64,000 bases of DNA from Kumtagia sp963829135 (GTDB taxonomy: Bacteria > Pseudomonadota > Alphaproteobacteria > Rhizobiales > Rhizobiaceae), in contig CAWHHO010000005.1 of the NCBI GenBank assembly GCA_963829135.1, forward strand, positions 620,001-684,000. The letters are read 5' to 3'. The notes beneath the pieces are model-generated. The model was given only the letters and a program-made list of their open reading frames with translations. It was not told where the DNA came from and did not search any database. Each line of letters begins with the position of its first letter. The first letter of the stretch is position 1. A program made the translations under genes and the position numbers. Of the stretch, positions 36,664 to 46,333 are shown piece by piece.

Positions 36664-38751
36664 ATGACCTTCAAATCCGTTCGAAAACTGTTGATCGCCG
36701 CCACTGCTCTTCCCGCAACCGCTATCGCCACCCTCTACGCCCTCGACTACGCCTATCCTCCGCCACTGCCGGAAAAACTGGTTGTTTCGCAGGAAGTGGT
36801 CGACCGCGACGGCGAGTTGCTGCGCGCCTATGCGACAACTGACGGCTATTGGCGGCTCGGCGTTTCGCTGGACCAGGTCGATCCCGAATTCATCAGGATG
36901 CTTGTCGCCTATGAGGACAAGCGCTTCTGGGATCACTCCGGTGTCGACGTAGTCGCCCTGCTTCGCGCCGCTGGCCAATTCGTCGGCAATGGCCGCATCG
37001 TCTCGGGCGGCTCGACGCTCTCCATGCAACTCGCCCGCCTCATCGAGCCGCGCAAAAGCCGCAGCATCGCTTCCAAGTTCACGCAGATATTGCGCGCCTG
37101 GCAGATCGAACGCCGCATCTCCAAGCACGACATCCTCGAGCGCTACCTGACGCTCGCACCCTATGGCGGCAACCTCGAAGGCATTCGCGCCGCATCGCTC
37201 GCCTATTTCAGCAAGGAGCCGAGGCGCTTGACCGTTTCGGAATCGGCCCTGCTGGTTGCCCTGCCGCAATTGCCGGAGCGTCGCCGCCCCGATCGCTTCC
37301 GCGCCAACGCCCAGACCTCGCGCGACCGCGTGCTTGCGCGCATGGTCGATACCGGCCTTCTCGGCGAACGCGAGGCGGCACGCGCCGCCATCGACGATGT
37401 GTCGGCGGCACGCGCCGCTCTCCCGTCGCTTGCTGCCCACCTTTCCGATGACGCTCTGCTCGCCGCACCCAGTGAGACACGGCACCAGCTGACGATCCGC
37501 AAATCGGTGCAGGCCGGCCTTGAGGCGGTCGCGAAAGACGCCGCTCAAAAGATCGGTGACCGCGTTTCAGTGGCGATGGTGCTCGCTGACGCCAAGACCG
37601 GGGATGTTCTAGGTGCGGTCGGCTCCGCCGATTATTTCGAAACGCAGCGGTCGGGCTGGATCGACATGACCAGGGCAAGCCGTTCGCCGGGGTCAACGCT
37701 AAAACCCTTCATCTATGGCCTCGCCTTTGAGGAAGGCCTCGTCGCGCAGGAAACGCTGATAGAGGATCGCCCCGCCGACTTTGCCGGCTACAGGCCGAGA
37801 AACTTCGACCTTGACTATCAGGGCGACGTCACCGTTCGCCAGGCGCTGCAATTGTCGCTCAATGTGCCCGCAGTTCGGCTGCTCGATGCGGTGGGACCGG
37901 CGCGGCTGGTTGCCCGCTTCCGCGCCGCCGGCGTCGCGCCGAGCCTGCCGCCCAACGAACCGCCCGGCCTCGCCATCGGCCTCGGAGGCGTTGGCCTGAC
38001 CCTGCGCGATCTCGTCCAGCTCTACACCGGCCTTGCCAATGGCGGCCGCGCCAAGCGCCTGCGCGACGGCACGGAGGCTGCATTCCAGCCGCTGTCCGAC
38101 GGCGCAATCCTGGAAGGACCCGCCGCCTGGCAGATCACCGACATCCTGACCGGCGTGCGTCCACCGGAAGGCGCCAGCCCACGCAGCATCGCCTACAAGA
38201 CCGGCACTTCCTACGGCTACAGGGACGCGTGGTCGATCGGCTATGACGGTCGCTATGTGCTGGGCGTCTGGGCGGGCCGTGCCGATTCCGGGTCGGTTCC
38301 CGGGCTTGCCGGTTATGTCTCGGCGGCGCCGATCCTGTTCGAGGGATTTGCCAAATCCGGCCTCCCCGCCGAACCACAGCAGCGTCCGCCAGCCGGCGCA
38401 TTCCACGCCGCCGCACGCGACTTGCCGGTGACGCTCGAGCGCTTCGGCGCCGCCGACGACGGACTGACCAGCGTGGCCGCCAGGATTTCGGTCACCGAGC
38501 CGGCGCCGCAGATCATCTTTCCGCCGGACGGTGCTCATGTCGAGCTGACGAAAACCGCCCCGGCGAGCCCGCTGGTGCTCAAGCTGCAAGGCGGCCGCGC
38601 ACCGTTCCGCTGGCTGGCCAACGGCAAGCCGCTTGCCGAGGTGTTACGCCGCCGCACCGCCACCTGGCAGCCCGATGGTACCGGCTACTCGACGCTGACC
38701 GTCATCGACGCGGCAGGACGCGCAGCGAGCGTCAAGGTGTTCGTGGAGTAG
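36664..38751 (+). CDS. pbpC: Penicillin-binding protein 1C
   Basis: A 695-residue bifunctional peptidoglycan synthase with an N-terminal membrane anchor (residues about 8-30). The glycosyltransferase 51 domain carries the catalytic EDKRFWDHSGVD (84-95) and SGGSTLSMQLAR. The transpeptidase domain has STLK (S344, K347), SLN (398-400) and KTGT (512-515), and a PBP1C-type C-terminal domain (IIFPPDGAHVEL) closes the protein. All active-site motifs are intact. Class A PBPs polymerise and crosslink glycan; PBP1C is the non-essential type found next to alpha-2-macroglobulin genes, as here. Confidence 0.95.
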   Translation: MTFKSVRKLLIAATALPATAIATLYALDYAYPPPLPEKLVVSQEVVDRDGELLRAYATTDGYWRLGVSLDQVDPEFIRMLVAYEDKRFWDHSGVDVVALLRAAGQFVGNGRIVSGGSTLSMQLARLIEPRKSRSIASKFTQILRAWQIERRISKHDILERYLTLAPYGGNLEGIRAASLAYFSKEPRRLTVSESALLVALPQLPERRRPDRFRANAQTSRDRVLARMVDTGLLGEREAARAAIDDVSAARAALPSLAAHLSDDALLAAPSETRHQLTIRKSVQAGLEAVAKDAAQKIGDRVSVAMVLADAKTGDVLGAVGSADYFETQRSGWIDMTRASRSPGSTLKPFIYGLAFEEGLVAQETLIEDRPADFAGYRPRNFDLDYQGDVTVRQALQLSLNVPAVRLLDAVGPARLVARFRAAGVAPSLPPNEPPGLAIGLGGVGLTLRDLVQLYTGLANGGRAKRLRDGTEAAFQPLSDGAILEGPAAWQITDILTGVRPPEGASPRSIAYKTGTSYGYRDAWSIGYDGRYVLGVWAGRADSGSVPGLAGYVSAAPILFEGFAKSGLPAEPQQRPPAGAFHAAARDLPVTLERFGAADDGLTSVAARISVTEPAPQIIFPPDGAHVELTKTAPASPLVLKLQGGRAPFRWLANGKPLAEVLRRRTATWQPDGTGYSTLTVIDAAGRAASVKVFVE

Positions 38752-38890
38752 TCGTCGCCCCGAGATGCTGACTCTGAAACCCGCGCTGTCACCGCAATTT
38801 GCGGCGGCCGAATCACTTGTCGGGATTGAATGGAATTCTGCTGTAATCGCTCTCTAAGGCTTCACCGATGGTATCGACCAGGAGAACGCA

Positions 38891-40075
38891 GTGACTTCGA
38901 CCTCCTTCTCCGAACGCTACGGCTTTGCGCGGAAAGACGTTACACTCGGCAACTGGCGGACGCGCCCCTACTCGTCGTGGTCGTTTCAGAACGTATCGGA
39001 ACTTGTCCCTTCGGCAGAGATATCGACCAGTTCAACGACGGAGGACGAGACGCTCGAAGACCTGCGCGGCCTGCTGCCGACGCAGATCGACGTCGGCAAT
39101 GGTCGCGAGAGCATCGTGCAATTCCTCCAGCGCTCGAATACCGATACACTGGCGATCATGAAGGCCGGCGCCTTCATCGGCGAATACGCAGCGCCGACCG
39201 CGCATCCGATCGCGCCGCACCTGCTTTTCTCTGTCAGCAAATCGCTGACCGCCATTCTCGCGGGCATCTTGCAGAACGAGCGGCTGCTCGACCCCGCCAG
39301 GACGGTGACGCATTATCTCCCGGAAGCCAGAGGCTCTGCCTATGAGGATGCGACGATCCGGCATGTGCTGGACATGCGAGTGAGCCTGCAGTTCGTCGAA
39401 GCCTATCTCGAGCCGGAAGGCGACTTCACCCGCTACCGCCGCGCGATGCAGTGGAACCCGCCACGGACCGGCGACAATCCGGAAACGCTCGCGCAGGTCG
39501 TCCTGTCGCTGAAGAAGGCGGCCGAACCGCATGGCGGCGCGTTTCGATACTATTCACCCAACTCGGATCTGCTGGGTATCATCCTCGAGCGCGTTTCCGG
39601 CATGCGCTACCCCGACCTGTTCCGCGAAAAGCTTTGGATTCCGCTGCGCGCAAAGGGCCGCTGCAGCGCTACCGTTGACAGGTCGGGCATGGTTCGCGGT
39701 GCCGGCGGCGTTTCGATGACGGCGCGCGACCTCGCCCGCATTGGCGAGATGATGCGCAATGGCGGCATGGTCGGCAGCCAGGCGATCGTCACCGAAAATT
39801 GGGTACGCGATACGATCGGCGGCGGCGATCGTCACGCCTGGAAGATCGGGGATTCTGCGCATCTCCTCAAGGACGGCAGCTACCGCAACAAATGGTATCA
39901 GAGCGGGTTTGCCAGTGGCGCCTTCATGGCCATCGGCATCCACGGTCAATGGCTCTATGTCGATCCGAAAGCCGAGGTGGTGGTGGCCCAACTGGCATCG
40001 CGGCACGAACCGCAGGACGACATGCTCAGTCAGCAGCTTCTGCGATTCTTCCAGTTGATCGCCGAGATGGTTTAG
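38891..40075 (+). CDS. Serine hydrolase of the beta-lactamase/DD-peptidase fold
   Basis: A 394-residue protein with class C beta-lactamase-like motifs: SVSK (S114, K117), YSPN (221-224) and a late HGQW segment replacing the usual KTG. The family covers esterases, 6-aminohexanoate-dimer hydrolases, amidases and DD-peptidases. There is no clear signal peptide, which argues for a cytoplasmic enzyme and against a classical beta-lactamase. A GTG start is used. Downstream of pbpC on the same strand after 139 bp, it may share the envelope theme or only proximity. Substrate unknown. Confidence 0.82.
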   Translation: MTSTSFSERYGFARKDVTLGNWRTRPYSSWSFQNVSELVPSAEISTSSTTEDETLEDLRGLLPTQIDVGNGRESIVQFLQRSNTDTLAIMKAGAFIGEYAAPTAHPIAPHLLFSVSKSLTAILAGILQNERLLDPARTVTHYLPEARGSAYEDATIRHVLDMRVSLQFVEAYLEPEGDFTRYRRAMQWNPPRTGDNPETLAQVVLSLKKAAEPHGGAFRYYSPNSDLLGIILERVSGMRYPDLFREKLWIPLRAKGRCSATVDRSGMVRGAGGVSMTARDLARIGEMMRNGGMVGSQAIVTENWVRDTIGGGDRHAWKIGDSAHLLKDGSYRNKWYQSGFASGAFMAIGIHGQWLYVDPKAEVVVAQLASRHEPQDDMLSQQLLRFFQLIAEMV

Positions 40076-40091
40076 GGTCGGGACCTATTAA

Positions 40092-41316
40092 TCAATGCGG
40101 CGTAGCTGGTGCCCGTAATACTTTCCTGGATGGCAGGAACACCGTCAGCAAGCCCAGCAGGGGAAGGAACGAACAGGCCCAAAAGACGAACTCGATGCCC
40201 CGGACGTCGGCGAGTTCGCCGAGCGCCCAGGCGGCGATGCCGCCCATTCCGAAAGCGAAACCAAAGAACACGCCGGCCACCATGCCGACACGGCCGGGAA
40301 TGAGCTCCTGCGCGAAGACGACAATTGCAGGAAAGGCTGAAGCCAGAATGACGCCGATCAAACCGGAAAACACGATGGTCCAGAACAGGTTGGCGTAGGG
40401 CAGCATCAGCGTGAATGGCAGCACGCCGAGGATCGAAAACCAGATGACGGTGCGCGCGCCGACGCGGTCGCCGATCAAGCCTCCGAGCACAGTTCCGAGC
40501 GCCGCTGCGCCGAGGAAGACAAATAGCAGCACCTGCGACGTCTGTACCGAAACGTCAAAGCGTTCGATCACGTAGAACGTAAAGTAGCTGGACATGGCAG
40601 CCGTATAGACATTCTTGCTGAAGGTGAGGATCACCAGCACGATCAGGGCGATCGCAATCTTGCCACGCGGCAGCGTGCTCGCGTGCGTCGTGGCCGGCCG
40701 CTTTGCCGCCTCGCGCCGGTACGCACTGTACCAGTTCCCGACCTTCCACAAAATGACCATGCCGAGCAACGCGGCAATCGAGAACCAGCCGACGCTTCCT
40801 TGGCCCCAGGGCAGCGACGATGAAAGCGGCAAGCAGCGGACCAAGCGCCTGGCCGAAATTGCCGCCGACCTGGAAGAAGGACTGGGCCAGGCCGTAGCGT
40901 CCGCCGGATGCCAGCCGGGCCACGCGCGATGATTCCGGATGGAATATCGATGAGCCGACGCCGATGCAGCAGGCGCCGGCCACCAGCATCCAGTAGCTGT
41001 GCGCGGTGGCGAGCAGGATCAAGCCGATCATCGACGATGCCATGCCGACGGTGAGCGAATACGGCATTGGGCGCTTGTCGGTGTAGATGCCAATCATCGG
41101 CTGCAGCACCGACGCGGTGATCTGGAACGCGAAGGTCAGAAACCCGATCTGCCAGAAGTCGAGGCCGAAATCTGATTTCAGCATCGGATAGATCGCCGCC
41201 AGAAGCGACTGCATCACATCGTTGATCAGATGGCAGACGCTCACCGCAAGAATGATCGCATAGACCGTGTTGGTCTGCGCCGAACTCCGGCCCGCCGTCG
41301 CCGCAGCGTCTGTCAT
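40092..41316 (-). CDS. MFS exporter, fosmidomycin-resistance (Fsr) type, one +1 shift
   Basis: Twelve hydrophobic segments across 407 residues once one base near 40810 is removed. Fsr-family features are visible: CHLINDVMQSLLAAIYPMLK in the first helix region, and IFHPESSRVARLASGGRYG with the FFQVGGNFGQALGPL helix after it. The family exports fosmidomycin and other compounds; natural substrates are usually unknown. The start at 41316 has AGGA upstream and gives MTDAAATAG. It converges on the serine hydrolase gene, the stops being 16 bp apart. The shift falls between helices, where AAFIVAALGP passes to WGQGSVGWFSIAAL. Confidence 0.82.
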
Positions 41317-41474
41317 GTCTTGTCCTATCCGAAGGTCGTCCGATTGAGCCGGGCAAAGCCAAGGGCCGCCTGTGCTTGCAGGCAAAGCGCAGCTTTATCC
41401 GCAAATACTCACCTTGGATTGTGACAGCCGCCGCGGTCGGTTGGGCCTAGGCGATCCCGCGAGCGCGACGGACT

Positions 41475-42776
41475 TTACGCGCCGCGACCGTTCGAGGCGA
41501 TCTTCAACCCGGCCGCTTTGCCGCCGCCGGGTACGACGACGAGCTGCTTGATCTTGCCGCGTTTGAAGGCCGTGAGGAACTTGTTGTAGTCCTTGAAAGC
41601 CACGCAGCCGTGCGACTCCGCCTTTCCGCTCCGCAGCAGATAGCTGTGCGTCAGCAAGCCGGTTCGGCCATATTTGTTCTTGCCGTCGACCGGCAGCATG
41701 CGGATCGCCTCGACCCCATGGAAACGCGACTCGCGCATACGAAGATTGTAGACATGCGGCGGGGTCGGCCCCTTCATCTTATGCTGCACATAGCGCGGAT
41801 TGTCGGCCATCTGACCAATTCCGGAATGCGCTTCGAGGACTGAACCGTCCGGCATGTAGACCTTCGCGGCGCTGATATCATAAACGGCCACGCCGCTGCG
41901 CGCCTTGGCCGGGCTGTTGCCATTGAACCAACCGCCGAAAAGGCTGCCGCCGCGTGGCTTGTCCCCGATGGACGCATCCGGCTTCGCATAAGCCATTTTC
42001 TTTTTCGGCGCGTCGCGAGACCCCGGCTTTTCGGCGTCCTCAACCTGCGGGGCAGGCTTTTCCACCTCTGCAGCGCGCGGACCAGGCTTGGTCGGAGCTT
42101 CGAAGGTCGGACGGCGCACCGGCAGCGGCACGCTATCCGGCGTTTCCTCACCCTCCACGTCATCGGTGGAAAGGGACGCGTTCAGCGGCAGTACGTCCTC
42201 ATCGTCCGTCGGGGCAGCCACGGACAGCGCCGCCAGCGCTCCGGCAGGAGCCATCGGCGACGGATCAGCATAAGCCAGTACAAACGGGACGCTGTGGTCC
42301 TTCGCTGAGGCAAAGCGTTCGGGGGCCGGGTCGCTCAGACTGGCAGGCTTGGCCCGCGCGGTCTTCGCAACAGCTTGTCCCGGCTTGGCAAACAGGCTCG
42401 CCAGCTTCTGGGGAGAAAGAGCCGCCTGCTTCACAACGAGATCGAAACGAGCGGCGGTTTCGATTTTCAGCGTTGGTTTGGCACGGCGATCGGCTTTCGC
42501 AGCATCATCGGTCGCCATGCGAAGCGCCATCAGATCTGGCTGTGCCGCAGAGGCGGCAATCACCTCGCCATCCGGCGCCATCGACACGATATCGGCATTG
42601 TCTGAGGGACGCGACAGCAGCGGCGCCTGCTTGGCCAGACTGCCTGACACGGCCCACACGGCGCCGAGCGTGAACGCAATGCCGGCGGATGGGATGAGGA
42701 TCCAGCGAAGAAGTCCGCTGGTGGACACACGGTTGCGGCCCTCGAGCGGGCTGCGATGTTTAACGGCTCTGCTCAC
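41475..42776 (-). CDS. L,D-transpeptidase-like/DUF2778 envelope protein with long linker
   Basis: About 433 residues. A single N-terminal membrane helix (LLRWILIPSAGIAFTLGAVW) leads to a low-complexity Ala/Pro/Lys/Asp-rich linker of about 250 residues. The C-terminal domain holds GRTGLLTHSYLLRSGKAESHGCVAF, with the histidine and SHGCV cysteine expected of an L,D-transpeptidase or Tlde1-like (DUF2778) carboxypeptidase fold. It would act on peptidoglycan stems in the periplasm while anchored in the inner membrane. A GTG start at 42776 is assumed because the frame has no good ATG and no clear ribosome binding site; a start at 42923 is possible. Confidence 0.75.
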   Translation of the reverse strand: MSRAVKHRSPLEGRNRVSTSGLLRWILIPSAGIAFTLGAVWAVSGSLAKQAPLLSRPSDNADIVSMAPDGEVIAASAAQPDLMALRMATDDAAKADRRAKPTLKIETAARFDLVVKQAALSPQKLASLFAKPGQAVAKTARAKPASLSDPAPERFASAKDHSVPFVLAYADPSPMAPAGALAALSVAAPTDDEDVLPLNASLSTDDVEGEETPDSVPLPVRRPTFEAPTKPGPRAAEVEKPAPQVEDAEKPGSRDAPKKKMAYAKPDASIGDKPRGGSLFGGWFNGNSPAKARSGVAVYDISAAKVYMPDGSVLEAHSGIGQMADNPRYVQHKMKGPTPPHVYNLRMRESRFHGVEAIRMLPVDGKNKYGRTGLLTHSYLLRSGKAESHGCVAFKDYNKFLTAFKRGKIKQLVVVPGGGKAAGLKIASNGRGA

Positions 42777-43396
42777 CAACGCGCACCAACCAATTGTTCG
42801 AGACGGGTTTCCAACCGGCAAGGAGCCGAAGGGATTCCGATCGAAAAGCCCCACTTGACCAAATACTGCGTCAAAGGCTGGACGAAGATGGTTAAAGTTT
42901 CGTTCATCTGCGGCCCCGTACAAACACCCTCACTCACGGCGCTCCACAGAATGGAACTTGCCATGCGCGACGATCTACTATGAGTGGCCCCTCGCCGATG
43001 CTGGGCAGGACACTAACTGCCCGTTAATCCTCTGGCAACACTTTAACCGGGCGTTTTTGTGGCAGCTGGCGCGAATGCCGCAGCGTCCACAAGGGGTCGC
43101 TGCAGGTCGACGATGACCTGCGCAGCGCTGACGCAAGGTTCAAACCTGCCAACGAAGCGATAGTGGCGCTAGGGTCAGGACCGTTAATATTGTCGAAATG
43201 GCGACCTGTCGAACGGCAAATCGAGACGCAAGCGATAAGCGCAAGGTCGGGTCTGCCAACTCGGCCAAGCGGTCTGACGCTGCAGGTCGCAGCCGTTTTG
43301 GCGCACCTTCGGATGTGGTCGAGCAATCTGCTCGCCTGACAAGCCGCATATGTCCCGCGCTGACACTTGTCAGCGCGAAAGCTCGCTGTGATCCTG
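42777..43396. other. 620-bp non-coding stretch upstream of the envelope protein gene
   Basis: No convincing gene is present on either strand; the short open frames lack a coherent protein-like composition. It includes the promoter of the L,D-transpeptidase-like gene and, at 43024-43082, a degenerate copy of the ilvD 3' end. Confidence 0.55.
43024..43082 (-). repeat. Degenerate duplicate of the ilvD 3' terminus
   Basis: On the minus strand TGCGGCATTCGC and a following GTTGCCAGAGGATTAA align with the last codons of ilvD (TGCGGCATTCGC ... GGTGCCGGAGGACTAG at 43397-43454). Identity is high over about 59 bp and ends abruptly upstream. It looks like a remnant of a duplicated or rearranged ilvD end. 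Confidence 0.5.
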
Positions 43397-45237
43397 CTAG
43401 TCCTCCGGCACCACTCTCACCGCGCCCTTGTCGGCGCTGGTTGCGAATGCCGCATAAGCCCTCAGCGCCTTGGTAACGTTGCGCTTTCGTTTTTCGACCG
43501 GCTTCCAGCCCGCTCTGTCCTGTGCGATACGGCGGGACGCGAGTTCAGCGTCATCGACAGCGAGACGGATGGTTCGGTTCGGGATGTCGATCTCGATCAT
43601 GTCGCCCTCGCGCACCAGGCCGATCAGGCCGCCTTCCGCCGCTTCCGGCGAAACGTGGCCGATCGACAGGCCCGACGTGCCGCCCGAGAAGCGCCCATCG
43701 GTCAACAGCGCACAGGCCTTTCCGAGGCCCTTGGATTTCAGGTAGCTGGTCGGATAGAGCATTTCCTGCATGCCCGGGCCCGCCGCGCGGCCCTTCGTAG
43801 CGGATGACGACAACATCGCCTGCCTTCACCTCGTTGCCGAGGATGGCCTTCACGGAAGCGTCCTGGCTCTCGAATACCCGCGCTGGTCCGGTGAACTTGA
43901 GAATGCTCTCGTCGACGCCGGCGGTCTTCACCACGCAGCCGTCAATCGCGATATTGCCCTTCAGCACCGCCAGGCCGCCATCCTTCGAGAAGGGGTGCTT
44001 GGCGCTGCGGATGACGCCCTTTTCACGGTCGAGGTCAAGGTCGTCCCAGCGCCGGTTCTGGCTGAATGCGACCTGCGTCGGGACACCACCGGGTGCCGCC
44101 ATGAAGAAGTCGCGCACCTTTGCGCTGTTGGTCCGGGAAATATCCCAATGATCGATCGCCTGCCCGAGCGTGGCGGTGTGGACGGTCGCCTGGTCGCGAT
44201 TGAGCAGGCCGGCCTCGTCGAGCTGACCGAGGATCGACATGATGCCGCCGGCGCGGTGTACGTCTTCCATGTGGACGTCGCTCTTGGCCGGGGCGACCTT
44301 GCAAAGCACCGGAACCCTGCGCGACAATCCGTCGATGTCGTCCATCGTGAAATCGACCTCGCCCTCGATCGCGGCGGCAAGGATATGCAGGACAGTATTG
44401 GTCGAGCCACCCATCGCGATATCCAGCGTCATCGCATTCTCGAACGACTTCTTCGACGCGATGTTGCGCGGCAGCACGCTCTGCGTCGTCCTGCTCGTAA
44501 TAGCGCTGGGCGAGATCGACGATCAGGTGGCCCGCCTCGACGAAGAGGCGCTTGCGGTCGGCATGCGTGGCCAGCGTCGAGCCGTTGCCGGGCAGCGAGA
44601 GGCCGAGCGCTTCCGTCAGGCAGTTCATGGAATTGGCGGTGAACATGCCCGAGCATGAACCGCAGGTCGGGCATGCGGAGCGCTCGATGATCTTGACGTC
44701 CTCGTCCGACACCTTGTCGTCAGCGGCGGCGACCATCGCATCGACCAGGTCCATGGCCTGGGTCTTGCCCGCAAGCACCACCTTGCCGGCTTCCATCGGG
44801 CCGCCGGAGACGAAGACCGACGGAATGTTGAGGCGCATCGACGCCATCAGCATGCCGGGGGTGATCTTGTCGCAATTGGAGATGCAGACCATGGCGTCGG
44901 CGCAGTGCGCGTTGACCATGTATTCGACGCTGTCGGCGATCAGTTCGCGCGACGGCAGCGAATACAGCATACCGTCATGGCCCATGGCGATGCCGTCATC
45001 CACCGCGATCGTGTTGAACTCCTTGGCGACGCCGCCCGCCGCTTCGATCTCGCGCGCCACGAGCTGGCCGAGGTCCTTGAGATGCACATGGCCCGGCACG
45101 AACTGGGTGAACGAGTTCACCACCGCAATGATCGGCTTGCCGAAATCGCTGTCCTTCATGCCTGTGGCGCGCCACAGGCCACGGGCGCCGGCCATGTTGC
45201 GGCCGTGTGTCGTTGTGCGGGAACGATAGGCTGGCAT
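43397..45237 (-). CDS. ilvD: Dihydroxy-acid dehydratase, two +1 shifts
   Basis: Joining three frames at about 44482 and 43777 gives 612 residues, the normal IlvD length. Iron-sulfur and active-site motifs are intact: SNCDKITPGMLM, ACPTCGSCSGMFTANSMNCL, LPGNGSTLATHADR, then NAMTLDIAMGGSTNT and TDGRFSGGTSGLSIGH in later frames. The enzyme dehydrates 2,3-dihydroxy-isovalerate and -methylvalerate in valine, leucine and isoleucine synthesis in the cytoplasm. It is normally essential for growth without these amino acids, so true inactivation is unlikely; the second shift lies in a CCCGGG run, typical for an indel error. Transcribed alone. Confidence 0.9.
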
Positions 45238-45425
45238 CGGGCTATTCCTGTTCTTCGGAGCGCTGAAGTCCGCACGAAACGGAGCGCCATCTCATCGGAT
45301 ATAGCGCAAAGTGCTGCGCGTGCGATCCTAGAGCGTCATGTGGGGGTCAATAGCTCAAAATACAGGCAGAACACAACGTTCAGCGCGATTTTTTGCTGGC
45401 TACCTGCGAGAGCAGCCTCAGCTAT

Positions 45426-46320
45426 TCATGTTGCCGCCGCCTTTGCATCCACCGGGATAACGTCGACGGATTGCTCCGCCTCCTGCCCGCCCGTGGTCTT
45501 CAGCACACCGACGATCGGCGCGACATCGGAATAATCGCGACCGTAGCCGACAACGATATGATCGTTGGAGGCAAGCATGTCGTTGGTCGGATCGAACTCG
45601 ATCCACCCCGCCTCGCGGCCGCACCACACCTTTACCCAGGCGTGCATGGCGTCGGCGCCTTCGAGCCGCTCCTTGCCGGCGGGCGGAATGGTGCGGAGGA
45701 AGCCGCTGACATAACCGGCGGGAATGCCGAGCCCGCGCAAGCCGGCAATCATCACATGCGTAAAGTCCTGGCAGACGCCCCGCCTGAGCTCGAAGGCGTC
45801 GCGCGCCCGCGTCGCCACGGTGGTTGCCTCGCCGTCATAGGTGAAATCATTGTTGATGCGCGTGCAGAGATCGCGGGCGATTGCCCACACCGAACCCTTG
45901 ATCTCGGCTTTCGGCAGCGTAGGCGGTGATGTCGCGGTCGATGCCCACGTGATCGCTTGCGGCAAGGAAATGCTGCGGAGAATCCGCTGCCAGAGACAGG
46001 ACATTCGCCACTTGCTCGTGCAGCCGCGGCAGGTCCGGCGAAACATCCAACCCGGGCTCCGGCCGAGAAACGATGACCCGCGCGCTCATTTTCACGTCGA
46101 GCGTTTCGTGCGCCTCACGGCATACGATGGCGGAAACGCTGGTGCCGAAGAAGTCGAGGAAGTCGGAACGCTCCGTGGGCGACGGCGAGAACGACAGCGA
46201 TGACGCCACCACGCGCTGAATGCCGGGGATGGTCGATGGCAGAACGCGCACCTGATGGCGCCCGCCGCCGGCCCAGGCGTCGTAGTCATAGTGGAGGGTG
46301 AGGCGGATGTCGTACTGCAT
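45426..46320 (-). CDS. Transglutaminase-like protease-fold protein, one +1 shift
   Basis: A 297-residue protein once a base near 45905 is removed. An N-terminal beta domain (MQYDIRLTLHYDYD) is followed by a transglutaminase-core domain with the full triad: Cys in LRRGVCQDFTHVM, His in ADAMHAWVKVW and Asp in WIEFDPTND. It is the small transglutaminase always found with circularly permuted ATP-grasp and alpha-E proteins; it probably hydrolyses or transfers a peptide or isopeptide bond. It lies 13 bp after the ATP-grasp/alpha-E gene, as the last gene of a three-gene operon. The shift falls between DITAYAAES and EIKGSVWAIA. Confidence 0.85.
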
Positions 46321-46333
46321 ATCTGACGCGCCG

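Noticed and set aside
38891..40075. Chromosomal beta-lactamase resistance gene
   Set aside because: SxxK and YxN motifs are present, but there is no signal peptide and the KTG motif is replaced by HGQW, so a general serine hydrolase is the safer call.
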